From: a virus
DNA length: 22,456 bases
Strand: one strand, 5' to 3'
Virus record (IMG/VR): IMGVR_UViG_3300001460_000129
Span: 1 to 22,456 of that record
Shown here: positions 1 to 7,938 of the stretch, in pieces
Position numbering within the stretch: position 1 is the stretch's first letter
Layout: the number at the start of each line of letters is the position of its first letter
The notes under the pieces: generated by a model
The model's input: only the letters and a program-made list of their open reading frames with translations
Database searches by the model: none
Told to the model about the DNA's origin: nothing
Position numbers and translations under genes: made by a program

Positions 1-1
1 A

Positions 2-1675
2 GTATCTGAACTTATACATGATCCCATAAGCTATAATGATGTTTTAAAAAATCCTAGTCTACAAAAAAAACGTATCGGTGAAATTTTTAGGAACGGATAT
101 CTAGCAAAAAGATTTGATTATACCTATACTGGTTTAAACACAGAGGTGTTAAATTTAGACATCAGTCTGCAAAATACTTACTTTCAGTTGCAAGCATTGA
201 ATCATGGTCATATGATGTCTAGAATTCAAGTGGTATCTCCAGAAGGTGGTCCTGAAGAACAACTTAACATACTACGAGGACAGCAAATTGAGTTAACTAA
301 TCAAATAAACAAACTCAATGGTGAAGTTGTAAAACAACAATTGGAATTAGATAATGCACAGAACAAAAACCCAGATCAGCAAGTTAATATGGGTGCAGAA
401 TACTTCGCAGATCTTAAAGATAGTATTACTAATAAGTCAATGCAAGTTAAAGCCTTGTCAGAGCGGAAATCTAGAACAGATAAACTTTGGCGAGAAGAAT
501 ACGAGCGAGTACCTCAAGGAACATCAAGAGAGTTAAGTCCTGTTGCCAAGCGTTACATTACACAAAGTGAATTGACTGGCGGTACACAACCCGAAGATTC
601 AGCGAATGTTTTACCATTGACTTTCGAGCAAAATCAAATAAAATCTAAAGCTACAGGAGATGCAACACCAGACAGTAAAAACCAAGGTGCTTTTATGTTA
701 GGTGCTGTAGAAATTAATTTGAATTCGCTTGCAGATTTAGTACAACAAATGATTTCAATAAGAGGAGATCCTTATTGGTTAGGTGCACCTAAGGGAGCAA
801 TGGCTAGTACTGAAGGAGCAAACTATGCTACTGGAGGAGTTCATTACTTTTTAAATCTTAATTTTCCTACCTATCCTGACCAAGAGTCGGGACTTATGGA
901 TATTGCTGAACAAAACTTTGGTATAATCGGAATGTATAGAGTAACAAGAGTTGATGCTGTTTACAGTGATGGTCAATTTACAATGACACTAGAATCATTC
1001 AGAGATGTCAACACCAATGTAGGCTTTACAATTGACGAGCTTATGAGTGGGCGTGTAGAAAATACTAGCATAAGAAGCGAAGCTGATCAATATAAAAATC
1101 AAGAAGAAAAAACTGATAACGGTGACGGTGAAGACAATCAAACAGTAATAGAAGAATCAACAGGTGATAAATCTGATCTAGGCAATACAGTAAATGGAAC
1201 TGCCGCTGGTACATTTTCAGAAGATCAATCCACAATCGCAGGAATTAGAAAGTTGCCTATTGCACAGGATCTCAAAACAATGTTAACAAACGTGGCGGCT
1301 GAAACAGGAGTAGACATACAGGTACGCAGTGGCGGGCAAGATGATACAACTGGCAGACCATCTGGTGCAAGTGATAGACATACTGATGGACATGCGGCAG
1401 ATGTTGCATTGTACACAGGCACTGGTGCCAACAGAAGAAGATTAAGTTCTGCTGTCGCTGAAGATTTACCAATTATTCATGCAGTTTTTGAGTCAGCTAG
1501 AAAACAAGGCATAACAGGTTTTGGCGCAGGTAATGGTTATATGGGCGACAATGTTTTTCACCTAGATAATGCGGCTAAGTATGGGCAAGGCACTGTAGCT
1601 GTTTGGGGAGGATATGCTAAAAAGAATGCAACAGCTCCACAGTGGTTACAAACATTTGGGAAAAGACTAGTATGA
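2..1675 (+). CDS. Hub-like tail protein with C-terminal M15-type peptidase domain (5' end missing)
   Basis: The reading frame is open from base 2, so the gene begins before the window; a GTG at 146 is only an internal codon. The visible part is 557 residues, numbered here from base 2. Residues about 85-119 look like a coiled coil (EEQLNILRGQQ onward). Residues about 307-337 (IGMYRVTRVDAVYSDGQF) resemble the end of tail-hub beta domains. An acidic linker at about 345-400 leads to a D-Ala-D-Ala-carboxypeptidase/M15-like domain at about 415-535. It shows the zinc pattern S-x2-H-x6-D (SDRHTDGHAADV, His460 and Asp467) and a later VFHLD with His520. In this family these residues bind the zinc that cuts peptidoglycan stem peptides. 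The stop overlaps the gp5 start (ATGA), which suggests hub/spike partnership. Family and fold are well supported; the hub role is inferred from position. Confidence 0.8.
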   Translation, partial: VSELIHDPISYNDVLKNPSLQKKRIGEIFRNGYLAKRFDYTYTGLNTEVLNLDISLQNTYFQLQALNHGHMMSRIQVVSPEGGPEEQLNILRGQQIELTNQINKLNGEVVKQQLELDNAQNKNPDQQVNMGAEYFADLKDSITNKSMQVKALSERKSRTDKLWREEYERVPQGTSRELSPVAKRYITQSELTGGTQPEDSANVLPLTFEQNQIKSKATGDATPDSKNQGAFMLGAVEINLNSLADLVQQMISIRGDPYWLGAPKGAMASTEGANYATGGVHYFLNLNFPTYPDQESGLMDIAEQNFGIIGMYRVTRVDAVYSDGQFTMTLESFRDVNTNVGFTIDELMSGRVENTSIRSEADQYKNQEEKTDNGDGEDNQTVIEESTGDKSDLGNTVNGTAAGTFSEDQSTIAGIRKLPIAQDLKTMLTNVAAETGVDIQVRSGGQDDTTGRPSGASDRHTDGHAADVALYTGTGANRRRLSSAVAEDLPIIHAVFESARKQGITGFGAGNGYMGDNVFHLDNAAKYGQGTVAVWGGYAKKNATAPQWLQTFGKRLV

Positions 1676-3057
1676 CAGATAATTTAAACAAACCAGGATT
1701 TACAACAAGAGCACCAAAAGCATTTACAGATGACCCAATTGCTGGATTAAATCCATACAGAGGTGTAAAACTTGCAACTGTAGTCGATGTTGTAGACGAC
1801 AGGTACGAAGGTTACATGTATGTAGATATGGTTGGCGGCGGAAAAATAGGAAAAGTAGACAGCAAAGAGGAAAGACAAAAATACACAAGGGTAAGACGTT
1901 TACAACCTTATGGTGGATCTTATCAAGCTAGCGATCATACTAGAAGTTATGGTATGAGTACTCACCCTCCTGCTCCTGGCACAGAAGTATTGGTTGCGTT
2001 TACAGGACATGACCAAGAAGGTATAATCATAGGCGTTTTACCTGATGCAACAAGAAATAGTAGTTTTCCAGATAATTCAGTCAGCTTTGTAGAAGGCGAA
2101 GGTGATACAGTTGCACCAACATTTGATAGTGGAGTGCAAAAAACACAACAAAAGAATGCAAGACCTAGACATCCTCTTGCTGGTGCATTGGCAAAACAAG
2201 GCTTAGGATTAGACAGTGTTAGAGGATTAAGCAGTAGCAGTGCAAGACGAGAATCTCCTAGTAATGTATTTGGGTTTAATACCCCAACTGGTCATAGTTT
2301 TGTTATGGATGATGGTACAGCTAGTAAAAGCGAACAAAGTTTAGCACCAGATGAAAGTAGACAAGCAGGTGACAGTAATCTTGTAAGGTTACGCAGTGCT
2401 GGCGGCGCTCAAATGTTATTCAATGACACATCAGGTATAGTATATGTAATTAATCAAGCAGGTAACAGTTGGGTGCAACTTAGTTCAGATGGTAAAATAG
2501 ACATTTACAGTAGCGGTGATATTAGTATGCACACAGAAAATGATATGAACATGCATGTAGGAGGAGACTTTTCTTTAGATGCAGATGCTGTTAATATCAA
2601 AGCAAGAGGTAGTGACGGAATTCAACTGGAAACAGCAACAGGTGAATTTAATCTACACTCAAACAAAGATATCAAACTTACAACTGATTTGAATCTACAT
2701 TTAAAAGCTGTTGGTAACAGCAGAACCACTGCCGCACTAATAGATTTAAACGGTCCAGAAGCATCAGAAGCTTCAAAAACTACAAACAACAATATCAGTG
2801 TTAATAGAACTGTAAAACAAAGTATAACAGGTAGAGTTCCAGAAGCAGAACCTTGGGGAGGACATACAGAACAACAAACTAAAATTGCAAGTGCCGCCAG
2901 CAGTGATCTGAATCTAGCAGGTAAAGATATAGACATGTCCAAAATACAAAACAACAATCAAAGTTCACCTAATAATCCGAAAAGCAGTACTACCCAAACT
3001 GGGGGATATGAAAAACCTAATAGAAACACCAATCCAAGAAACGGGAGTGCGTTTTAA
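1672..3057 (+). CDS. gp5: gp5-like baseplate spike protein (OB fold plus beta-helix, no lysozyme)
   Basis: The protein has 461 residues. I chose the ATG at 1672 because it overlaps the previous stop as ATGA and has GGGA about 10 bases upstream; a GTG at 1642 would give an unneeded 10-residue extension. Residues about 29-125 form a gp5/gpV-type OB fold, with PPAPGTEVLVAF followed by GHDQEGIIIGVLPD. Residues about 255-347 are a run of short beta strands with turns such as SSGDISMHTENDMNMHVGGD, the pattern of the trimeric beta-helix needle of gp5 and VgrG. Residues 388-400 (GRVPEAEPWGGHT) match a motif I associate with marine T4-like gp5 proteins. T4 gp5 is 575 residues and carries a lysozyme domain between OB fold and needle; here the intervening 130-250 is low complexity and has no lysozyme. 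It should form the membrane-piercing spike below the hub. Confidence 0.88.
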   Translation: MTDNLNKPGFTTRAPKAFTDDPIAGLNPYRGVKLATVVDVVDDRYEGYMYVDMVGGGKIGKVDSKEERQKYTRVRRLQPYGGSYQASDHTRSYGMSTHPPAPGTEVLVAFTGHDQEGIIIGVLPDATRNSSFPDNSVSFVEGEGDTVAPTFDSGVQKTQQKNARPRHPLAGALAKQGLGLDSVRGLSSSSARRESPSNVFGFNTPTGHSFVMDDGTASKSEQSLAPDESRQAGDSNLVRLRSAGGAQMLFNDTSGIVYVINQAGNSWVQLSSDGKIDIYSSGDISMHTENDMNMHVGGDFSLDADAVNIKARGSDGIQLETATGEFNLHSNKDIKLTTDLNLHLKAVGNSRTTAALIDLNGPEASEASKTTNNNISVNRTVKQSITGRVPEAEPWGGHTEQQTKIASAASSDLNLAGKDIDMSKIQNNNQSSPNNPKSSTTQTGGYEKPNRNTNPRNGSAF

Positions 3058-3956
3058 TGGCGTTAGATAGTGTAGCAAGACGTTATCAAACTGTATGGGA
3101 AGACTTTGTTGTACAAAGTCACCACTTGTATCATACAGAATTAGAAATAGATAGTGTGAACGCAAGTGATGCATGTGAATTAATTGCACTTAACTTTGCT
3201 AGATACATAGGTTATAATGGGTTTGCTTATGGAGAAAGTAGTGCGGAGACTGGTATAACTGAACAACAAGCATATGACGCATGGACAACAGAATTTAATA
3301 AACAACAAAAACTAGTAAAAGATCAAATCGAAGCAAACGGGATAAAACTAATTAGCCAAAGTGTTTTTGATGGTATTGTTTTGTTAAATTGGGCTACAGG
3401 TAAAATATTTTATGTAGATGCAGTAGAAGGACAATACAACTTATTACCACATCTCAAAACAAAGGCATATGATACAGTAGCTGATATGATAAAACGCAGT
3501 GATATAAACAACGAAAAATGTATTAAGGCGGCTACAGTACTACGTCTAGCAGACTATGGTAAAAGCAAAAATAGGACATGGATGAGAACAAACGGTATAT
3601 TTAATATGCGTGACCAAAATGAAAAGAATCTACTATCTGATAATGATTTGAGAAAAGCTAGATATGCATATTATGCTGAAACACTTAAATTTTTACCTTT
3701 TACTCCAGAAGGTATAAAAAGAGATATATCAAACAAATATACCAAGTCATTAATTAAACAAAATTTTACATATAGCGGTACAACTACATTTACACTCAAC
3801 AAAACACCTAGTATGACACCAGCAGAAAAGCTACAAGTAATTGTGAATGGAGACATTATACAACACCTATTTGACTTTACAATAAGCGGAACAACACTTA
3901 CAATTACTAAAACGCTACAAACAGACGATTTCATTGAAACTATCATTAAAATATAA
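3057..3956 (+). CDS. Tail-associated protein with degenerate GH24 lysozyme-like pattern and C-terminal beta module
   Basis: A 299-residue protein starting in a TAATG overlap with gp5, with GGGAG at 3043-3047 as ribosome site. I do not recognise it by name. Residues 51-80 (IGYNGF, then GITEQQAYDAW), 99-117 (ISQSVFDGIVLLNWATGKI) and 180-193 (GIFNMRDQNEKNLL) fall in the order and spacing of the GH24 landmarks: the IGYGH turn, the ITxxQA helix, LTQxQFDALxxxxxNxG and GLxxRRxxExxL. No glutamate sits at the catalytic distance before IGY (E41 is too close, E30 too far), so activity is doubtful. Residues 234-299 form a separate beta-rich module (QVIVNGD, then FTISGTTLTI) also seen in the giant protein at 7938-19208. 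It probably sits in the baseplate between spike and wedge. A structural or cell-wall-binding role is as likely as a catalytic one. Confidence 0.6.
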   Translation: MALDSVARRYQTVWEDFVVQSHHLYHTELEIDSVNASDACELIALNFARYIGYNGFAYGESSAETGITEQQAYDAWTTEFNKQQKLVKDQIEANGIKLISQSVFDGIVLLNWATGKIFYVDAVEGQYNLLPHLKTKAYDTVADMIKRSDINNEKCIKAATVLRLADYGKSKNRTWMRTNGIFNMRDQNEKNLLSDNDLRKARYAYYAETLKFLPFTPEGIKRDISNKYTKSLIKQNFTYSGTTTFTLNKTPSMTPAEKLQVIVNGDIIQHLFDFTISGTTLTITKTLQTDDFIETIIKI

Positions 3957-3975
3957 ACTGGGTAGTTAATTTTGC

Positions 3976-3983
3976 AATAAATA
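3976..3983 (+). promoter_or_regulatory. Possible T4-type late promoter before gp25
   Basis: AATAAATA is one mismatch from the T4 late-promoter element TATAAATA and lies in the only gap (32 bases) of the 2-19208 gene run. With T4 spacing (element at -13 to -6), transcription would begin at 3989, exactly the A of the gp25 ATG. AT-rich sequence makes chance matches common, so this is tentative. Confidence 0.4.
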
Positions 3984-3988
3984 TTAGT

Positions 3989-4354
3989 ATGGTAACTTAT
4001 ATAGGATATAGCAGTGTAGATCAAACAATTAGCAGTAAACGTCTTGAAGATGTTGATATTGCTAAAAGAGATCTAATGAATCATTTGCAAACTCGTAGAG
4101 GCGAAAGAGTTATGAATCCAAAGTTTGGTAGCATACTACCAGAATTGGTGTTTGAACCATTAGATATCGCTACACAAGAAGATGCATTACAAGATATAAC
4201 AGAAATTGTAAACAATGATCCGAGATGGAAATACATAGAGGCTATCCTCAATAAAACAGGCGAACATTCTTTAGAAGTTCGTGTACGATTAGAATATATT
4301 GATACAGGAACAGCAGAAGAACTGTTTCTTACATACACAGGTGAGCAAGTATAA
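3989..4354 (+). CDS. gp25: gp25-like baseplate wedge protein
   Basis: A 121-residue protein of the GPW/gp25 family (T4 gp25 is 132 residues). The family signature is clear at residues 35-56, with TRRGERVMNPKFG followed by ILPELVFEPLD, and the C-terminal half has the expected alternating strands (HSLEVRVRLEYID). gp25 acts in the cytoplasm as part of the baseplate wedge core and contacts gp6 and the first sheath ring; the neighbouring gp6 gene overlaps its stop as TAATG. The ATG at 3989 gives the right N-terminal length for the family, but no Shine-Dalgarno sequence precedes it. The only GGG (3960-3962) is too far away. It may be translated from a leaderless late transcript or by coupling from the upstream gene. 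Confidence 0.93.
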   Translation: MVTYIGYSSVDQTISSKRLEDVDIAKRDLMNHLQTRRGERVMNPKFGSILPELVFEPLDIATQEDALQDITEIVNNDPRWKYIEAILNKTGEHSLEVRVRLEYIDTGTAEELFLTYTGEQV

Positions 4355-7300
4355 TGGCACAAGGCGCAAGACAAAGTAGTTTATTTGCCGCAGAAGACTT
4401 CAGCGTTGTATACGAAAGTTTCAGCGAAGCAAACTTCCAAGCATATGATTATGAGACCATAAGAAATGCGATGGTGGACTACATAAACAAAAACTATCCA
4501 GAGAATTACAATGACTGGATTAATTCAAGTGAATTTGTAAGTTTAATAGAACTTATGGCATTTCTAGGACATAACTTAGCATTTAGAGCAGACTTAGCCA
4601 GTAGAGAAAATTATCTTAGTACAGCAGAACGCAGAGATAGCGCCTTACGCATTGCTGAATTTTTGGGATACACACCTACAAGAAACGTTGTTGCTAGCGG
4701 TTACCTTAAAATTGATAGTGTAAAAACAAACGAAAATGTATTTGATGCAGGTGGACAAAGTTTAGCTAATAATAGTGTACAATTTGACGACAGTACAGAT
4801 CCAAATAGTTATCAAAACTTTTTAACAATTATGAATGCAATATTTCAATCAAGTAGTCAGTTTGGTTCTCCCTACAGTAAGTTTAGTAACAGTGGCATAA
4901 CCAACGAGATATATAGAACAAATAGTATTGCAAATATCGCAGTAAGAAATTTTCAAAATGTAGTAAACAATAAAAGCACAGCTTTTAGTTTTCACAGTGT
5001 AAAAACAAACACCGCAAGTCAAGTACTTGAAGAGAAAACACCAGATCCGTATGGTGTAATAGATTTATTATATAGAAATGACAATAGTGGAAACACAAGT
5101 TCAAATACAGGATTCTTTGTAGGATTTAAACAAGGTAGTTTAGCACATCAAGACTTTACTATTGATGAAGGTATCTCAAACATTGTGCTTGATATAAATG
5201 CTGACAACGTTGCAAGTGGTAACGTATGGGTACAGACAATCGACGAAGTTGGTACAGTTCAAAAAAGTTGGACAAGAGTAGACAAACAGTTTGGTGCTAA
5301 TACTATATTCAATGCAAGATCTAATAATATCAGAGATGTCTATACTATTACAAGCAGAGAAAATGATCAAATTAGTATTGTATTTGGAGACGGCAACTTT
5401 GGAAACATACCACGCGGTATAGTTAGAGTTTGGTATAGAACAGGATTAAACCAAACATATACACTTCAGCCTAGTAGCTTCAACAACACAAATTTAATTG
5501 TAGAATATGTCGGAAGTGATGGAAACAATTATAATGCAACTTTTATCTGTAGTTTAAAATCAAATGTTACTAATGCAAGTGAACGTGAAAGTATTACAAG
5601 TATAAAAGCAAATGCTCCAAGATACTTTTCAACACAGGATAGAATGGTAACAGCAGATGATTACAGTATTTTTCCAGTTACAGTAAGTGAAAATATTAGT
5701 AAGATTAAAAGTGTAAACAGAGTCCACAGTGGACACAGTAGATTCAGAGACATATACGATCCAACTGCAACATACAATGATGCTACACAGTACACTGATG
5801 ATGCTTATGTGTATGAGAATAATGTAACCAATAGAAGTTTAATTAGTATGCCTTCAACATTAACTGGTGCACAAATTTATGACTTGCACATTAAACCGTT
5901 GCTTAGTAATCCTGAACTCAAAAACTTTTATTATAATAGACAAGGATATACCAGCAGTGGGTATAACAGTCAAAGTGATTTTAATAACACAACTGACGGA
6001 ATTACAGTTGTAAATTCTACACTCAATGATGAAACAAATGTATTTCGTTGGAATCAAGTAACAAAAGGTGCAAACGGCTGTAGTGGATATTTTACATACA
6101 ACACAGGCGGCACAGCTTATGTACAAAGAGTAGGACTTACACAGACCAACAGTCTTAAAAAAGCTAGTTTGAACAGTCTAGTAGAATTTATTAGCACACC
6201 CTTTAAAACAGGCTACATCAGTACAATTACTAAGGTAGCAGGCGGCAGTGGATATACCAGTGCTCCAACTGTAACTATTAGTGGTAGTGGAACAGGCGCT
6301 ACAGCTACAGCGGTTATACAATCTGGTGCAGTTGACCACATTGTGGTAAACAATAGCGGAAGCGGATATAATGCAAATACTATTGTTACTATAACAGGCG
6401 GTGGCGGTTCAAGTGCTACAGCAACAATTACAGTAGCAGATGCTCCAACACAATGGATTAAAATAGATAGATTATACAAAGAAGGTATAGGAGATGATGA
6501 TAGTTCTGGTGCTCCTACTGGTTTAGATAACGCAGGCAAAGGTGCAGTAGTACTAAGTGGTATAATAAATGCAGGTGCAAGAGTCAATAGAATTGTTCCT
6601 GTAATTAATACTGACTTAGATAAAACTACAAAAGCAGATGTAGTTAGTAAAATAAATGCACAAACCAGTTTTGCTTTAAGATACGATGCGAATGCACAGC
6701 AATGGAAAGTAATTGAAACATCAAACATTCCTGCTAATACCACAGCAAATAATGTAGCAACTCAATGGAGTCGACAGTATGAAGCAGATAATACAGCTAC
6801 AGGAAGAGATAATAGTTGGGTGATAAGATTAAACTACAGTTCAACACAATGGGAAGTTCTTACTAGAAGAACACAAATGGTTTTTGGTAGCACACAAAAG
6901 TTAAAGTTTGGTAACTTAAACTTCAATGAAACATTTAGTAGTGAAACACAAAAGCCACAACGAGATTGTTTAAAAGTATTGAGTATGAACAAGACTACTG
7001 ATACAGATGCAACACCATTGGGCAAAGATTATAAGTTCAATGTATTTGGATATTTTACATACCAAGATGGTTATACAGATCCTCATAATGTCAGAGTAAC
7101 AGTTGCTGATCCAACAAACAGTGATTATCCAACCAATCCAGAAAGTTTTAATAAAGTACTTGCTGGACAAACAATTAAGTTAGGTACAAAAACTGTAGAT
7201 GGTTTTAATTACACAGTATATGATGATAGTGGTACAACTACTGTAAATGGTAAAGCAAATTTACACATGCAGTATGATAGAATTAGTGACATAAACAATC

Positions 7301-7938
7301 TCATTGATCCAGCAGTAACAAATATTGTAGACACCTATGTATTGCTTAATAGCTATGACAATGATTTTAGAACTTGGGCAAACTATGATGGAAGAAGTGA
7401 AACAAAACCTACTCCGCCAACTATTAGTGAACTTACAAATTTGTTTACTAGTTTAGAAACTAAAAAAGCAATTAGTGATCAGGTAATTTATAGACCTGTA
7501 AAATACAAAATACTATTTGGTGATTTAGCTAGTAGTGAATTACAGGCTAGATTTAATGTAACTAAAACTTCAAATAGTACACTAAGCGATACAGAAATAA
7601 AGCAAAGAGTAATTTCACTTATCAATACTTATTTTAGTATAAACAATTGGGACTTTGGTGAGGACTTTTATTTTACAGAGATGGCGGCTTACATACACAA
7701 TAACCTAGTAGGTGAAATAAGTCAAATAACAATTCAACCAGTTGGCAGTGAGACTCAAGTAAGAGACTTATTTGAAATAACAAGTTTCGGTGACGAGTTG
7801 TTTTTACCAGTAGTTAAATCCAATAATATAGTTATTGCTAACAGTATAACAGGAAACAGTACAACCATTGCAGAAAGTGCAAGTGTTAGTGTAACAGGCG
7901 GCGGAAGCAGTTCTGGTAGTTCGGGGAGCAGTTACTAA
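4354..7938 (+). CDS. gp6: gp6-like baseplate wedge protein, enlarged
   Basis: A 1194-residue gp6-type wedge subunit, nearly twice T4 gp6 (660 residues). The N-terminus is typical: residues about 20-115 with YETIRNAMVDYI, SLIELMAFLGHNLAFRADLA, ENYLSTAERRDSALRIAEFLGYTP. Residues about 420-455 have the APRYFSTQDRMVTADDYS segment of the gp6/baseplate-J fold. The C-terminus is also typical (FGEDFYFTEMAAYIHNNL, then DLFEITSFGDELFLP). The extra length is mainly residues about 460-880, which include a Gly/Ser/Thr-rich GSGYT double repeat at 622-697. The last 20 residues are Gly/Ser-rich. It starts in a TAATG overlap with gp25 behind AGGTGAG (4339-4345) and ends in another TAATG overlap. gp6 joins neighbouring wedges into the inner baseplate ring; the inserted part probably faces outwards, but that is inference. 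Confidence 0.9.
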   Translation: MAQGARQSSLFAAEDFSVVYESFSEANFQAYDYETIRNAMVDYINKNYPENYNDWINSSEFVSLIELMAFLGHNLAFRADLASRENYLSTAERRDSALRIAEFLGYTPTRNVVASGYLKIDSVKTNENVFDAGGQSLANNSVQFDDSTDPNSYQNFLTIMNAIFQSSSQFGSPYSKFSNSGITNEIYRTNSIANIAVRNFQNVVNNKSTAFSFHSVKTNTASQVLEEKTPDPYGVIDLLYRNDNSGNTSSNTGFFVGFKQGSLAHQDFTIDEGISNIVLDINADNVASGNVWVQTIDEVGTVQKSWTRVDKQFGANTIFNARSNNIRDVYTITSRENDQISIVFGDGNFGNIPRGIVRVWYRTGLNQTYTLQPSSFNNTNLIVEYVGSDGNNYNATFICSLKSNVTNASERESITSIKANAPRYFSTQDRMVTADDYSIFPVTVSENISKIKSVNRVHSGHSRFRDIYDPTATYNDATQYTDDAYVYENNVTNRSLISMPSTLTGAQIYDLHIKPLLSNPELKNFYYNRQGYTSSGYNSQSDFNNTTDGITVVNSTLNDETNVFRWNQVTKGANGCSGYFTYNTGGTAYVQRVGLTQTNSLKKASLNSLVEFISTPFKTGYISTITKVAGGSGYTSAPTVTISGSGTGATATAVIQSGAVDHIVVNNSGSGYNANTIVTITGGGGSSATATITVADAPTQWIKIDRLYKEGIGDDDSSGAPTGLDNAGKGAVVLSGIINAGARVNRIVPVINTDLDKTTKADVVSKINAQTSFALRYDANAQQWKVIETSNIPANTTANNVATQWSRQYEADNTATGRDNSWVIRLNYSSTQWEVLTRRTQMVFGSTQKLKFGNLNFNETFSSETQKPQRDCLKVLSMNKTTDTDATPLGKDYKFNVFGYFTYQDGYTDPHNVRVTVADPTNSDYPTNPESFNKVLAGQTIKLGTKTVDGFNYTVYDDSGTTTVNGKANLHMQYDRISDINNLIDPAVTNIVDTYVLLNSYDNDFRTWANYDGRSETKPTPPTISELTNLFTSLETKKAISDQVIYRPVKYKILFGDLASSELQARFNVTKTSNSTLSDTEIKQRVISLINTYFSINNWDFGEDFYFTEMAAYIHNNLVGEISQITIQPVGSETQVRDLFEITSFGDELFLPVVKSNNIVIANSITGNSTTIAESASVSVTGGGSSSGSSGSSY
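6214..6447 (+). repeat. GSGYT beta-repeat module inside gp6
   Basis: Residues about 622-697 of gp6 contain two copies of a Gly-rich unit: GGSGYTSAPTVTISGSGTG, then GSGYNANTIVTITGGGG, each followed by ATAT-type strands. A related copy lies in the giant protein near 12450-12620, including a nearly identical 18-base stretch. Confidence 0.75.

Noticed and set aside
146-148. GTG as the start of the first gene
   Set aside because: The same frame is open back to base 2 with tail-protein-like sequence, so the gene is simply cut by the window edge.
1642-1644. GTG start for gp5
   Set aside because: The ATG at 1672 overlaps the previous stop as ATGA and has a purine-rich site; the extra 10 residues add nothing recognisable.
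5192-5199. TATAAATG-type words inside genes (also near 20477)
   Set aside because: They are within coding sequence, have a mismatch at the last base and no gene start follows; they are expected by chance in AT-rich DNA.
6213-6743. 176-residue open frame on the minus strand
   Set aside because: It is the mirror of the Thr/Ser/Val-rich repeat region of gp6, with no ribosome site and a low-complexity product.
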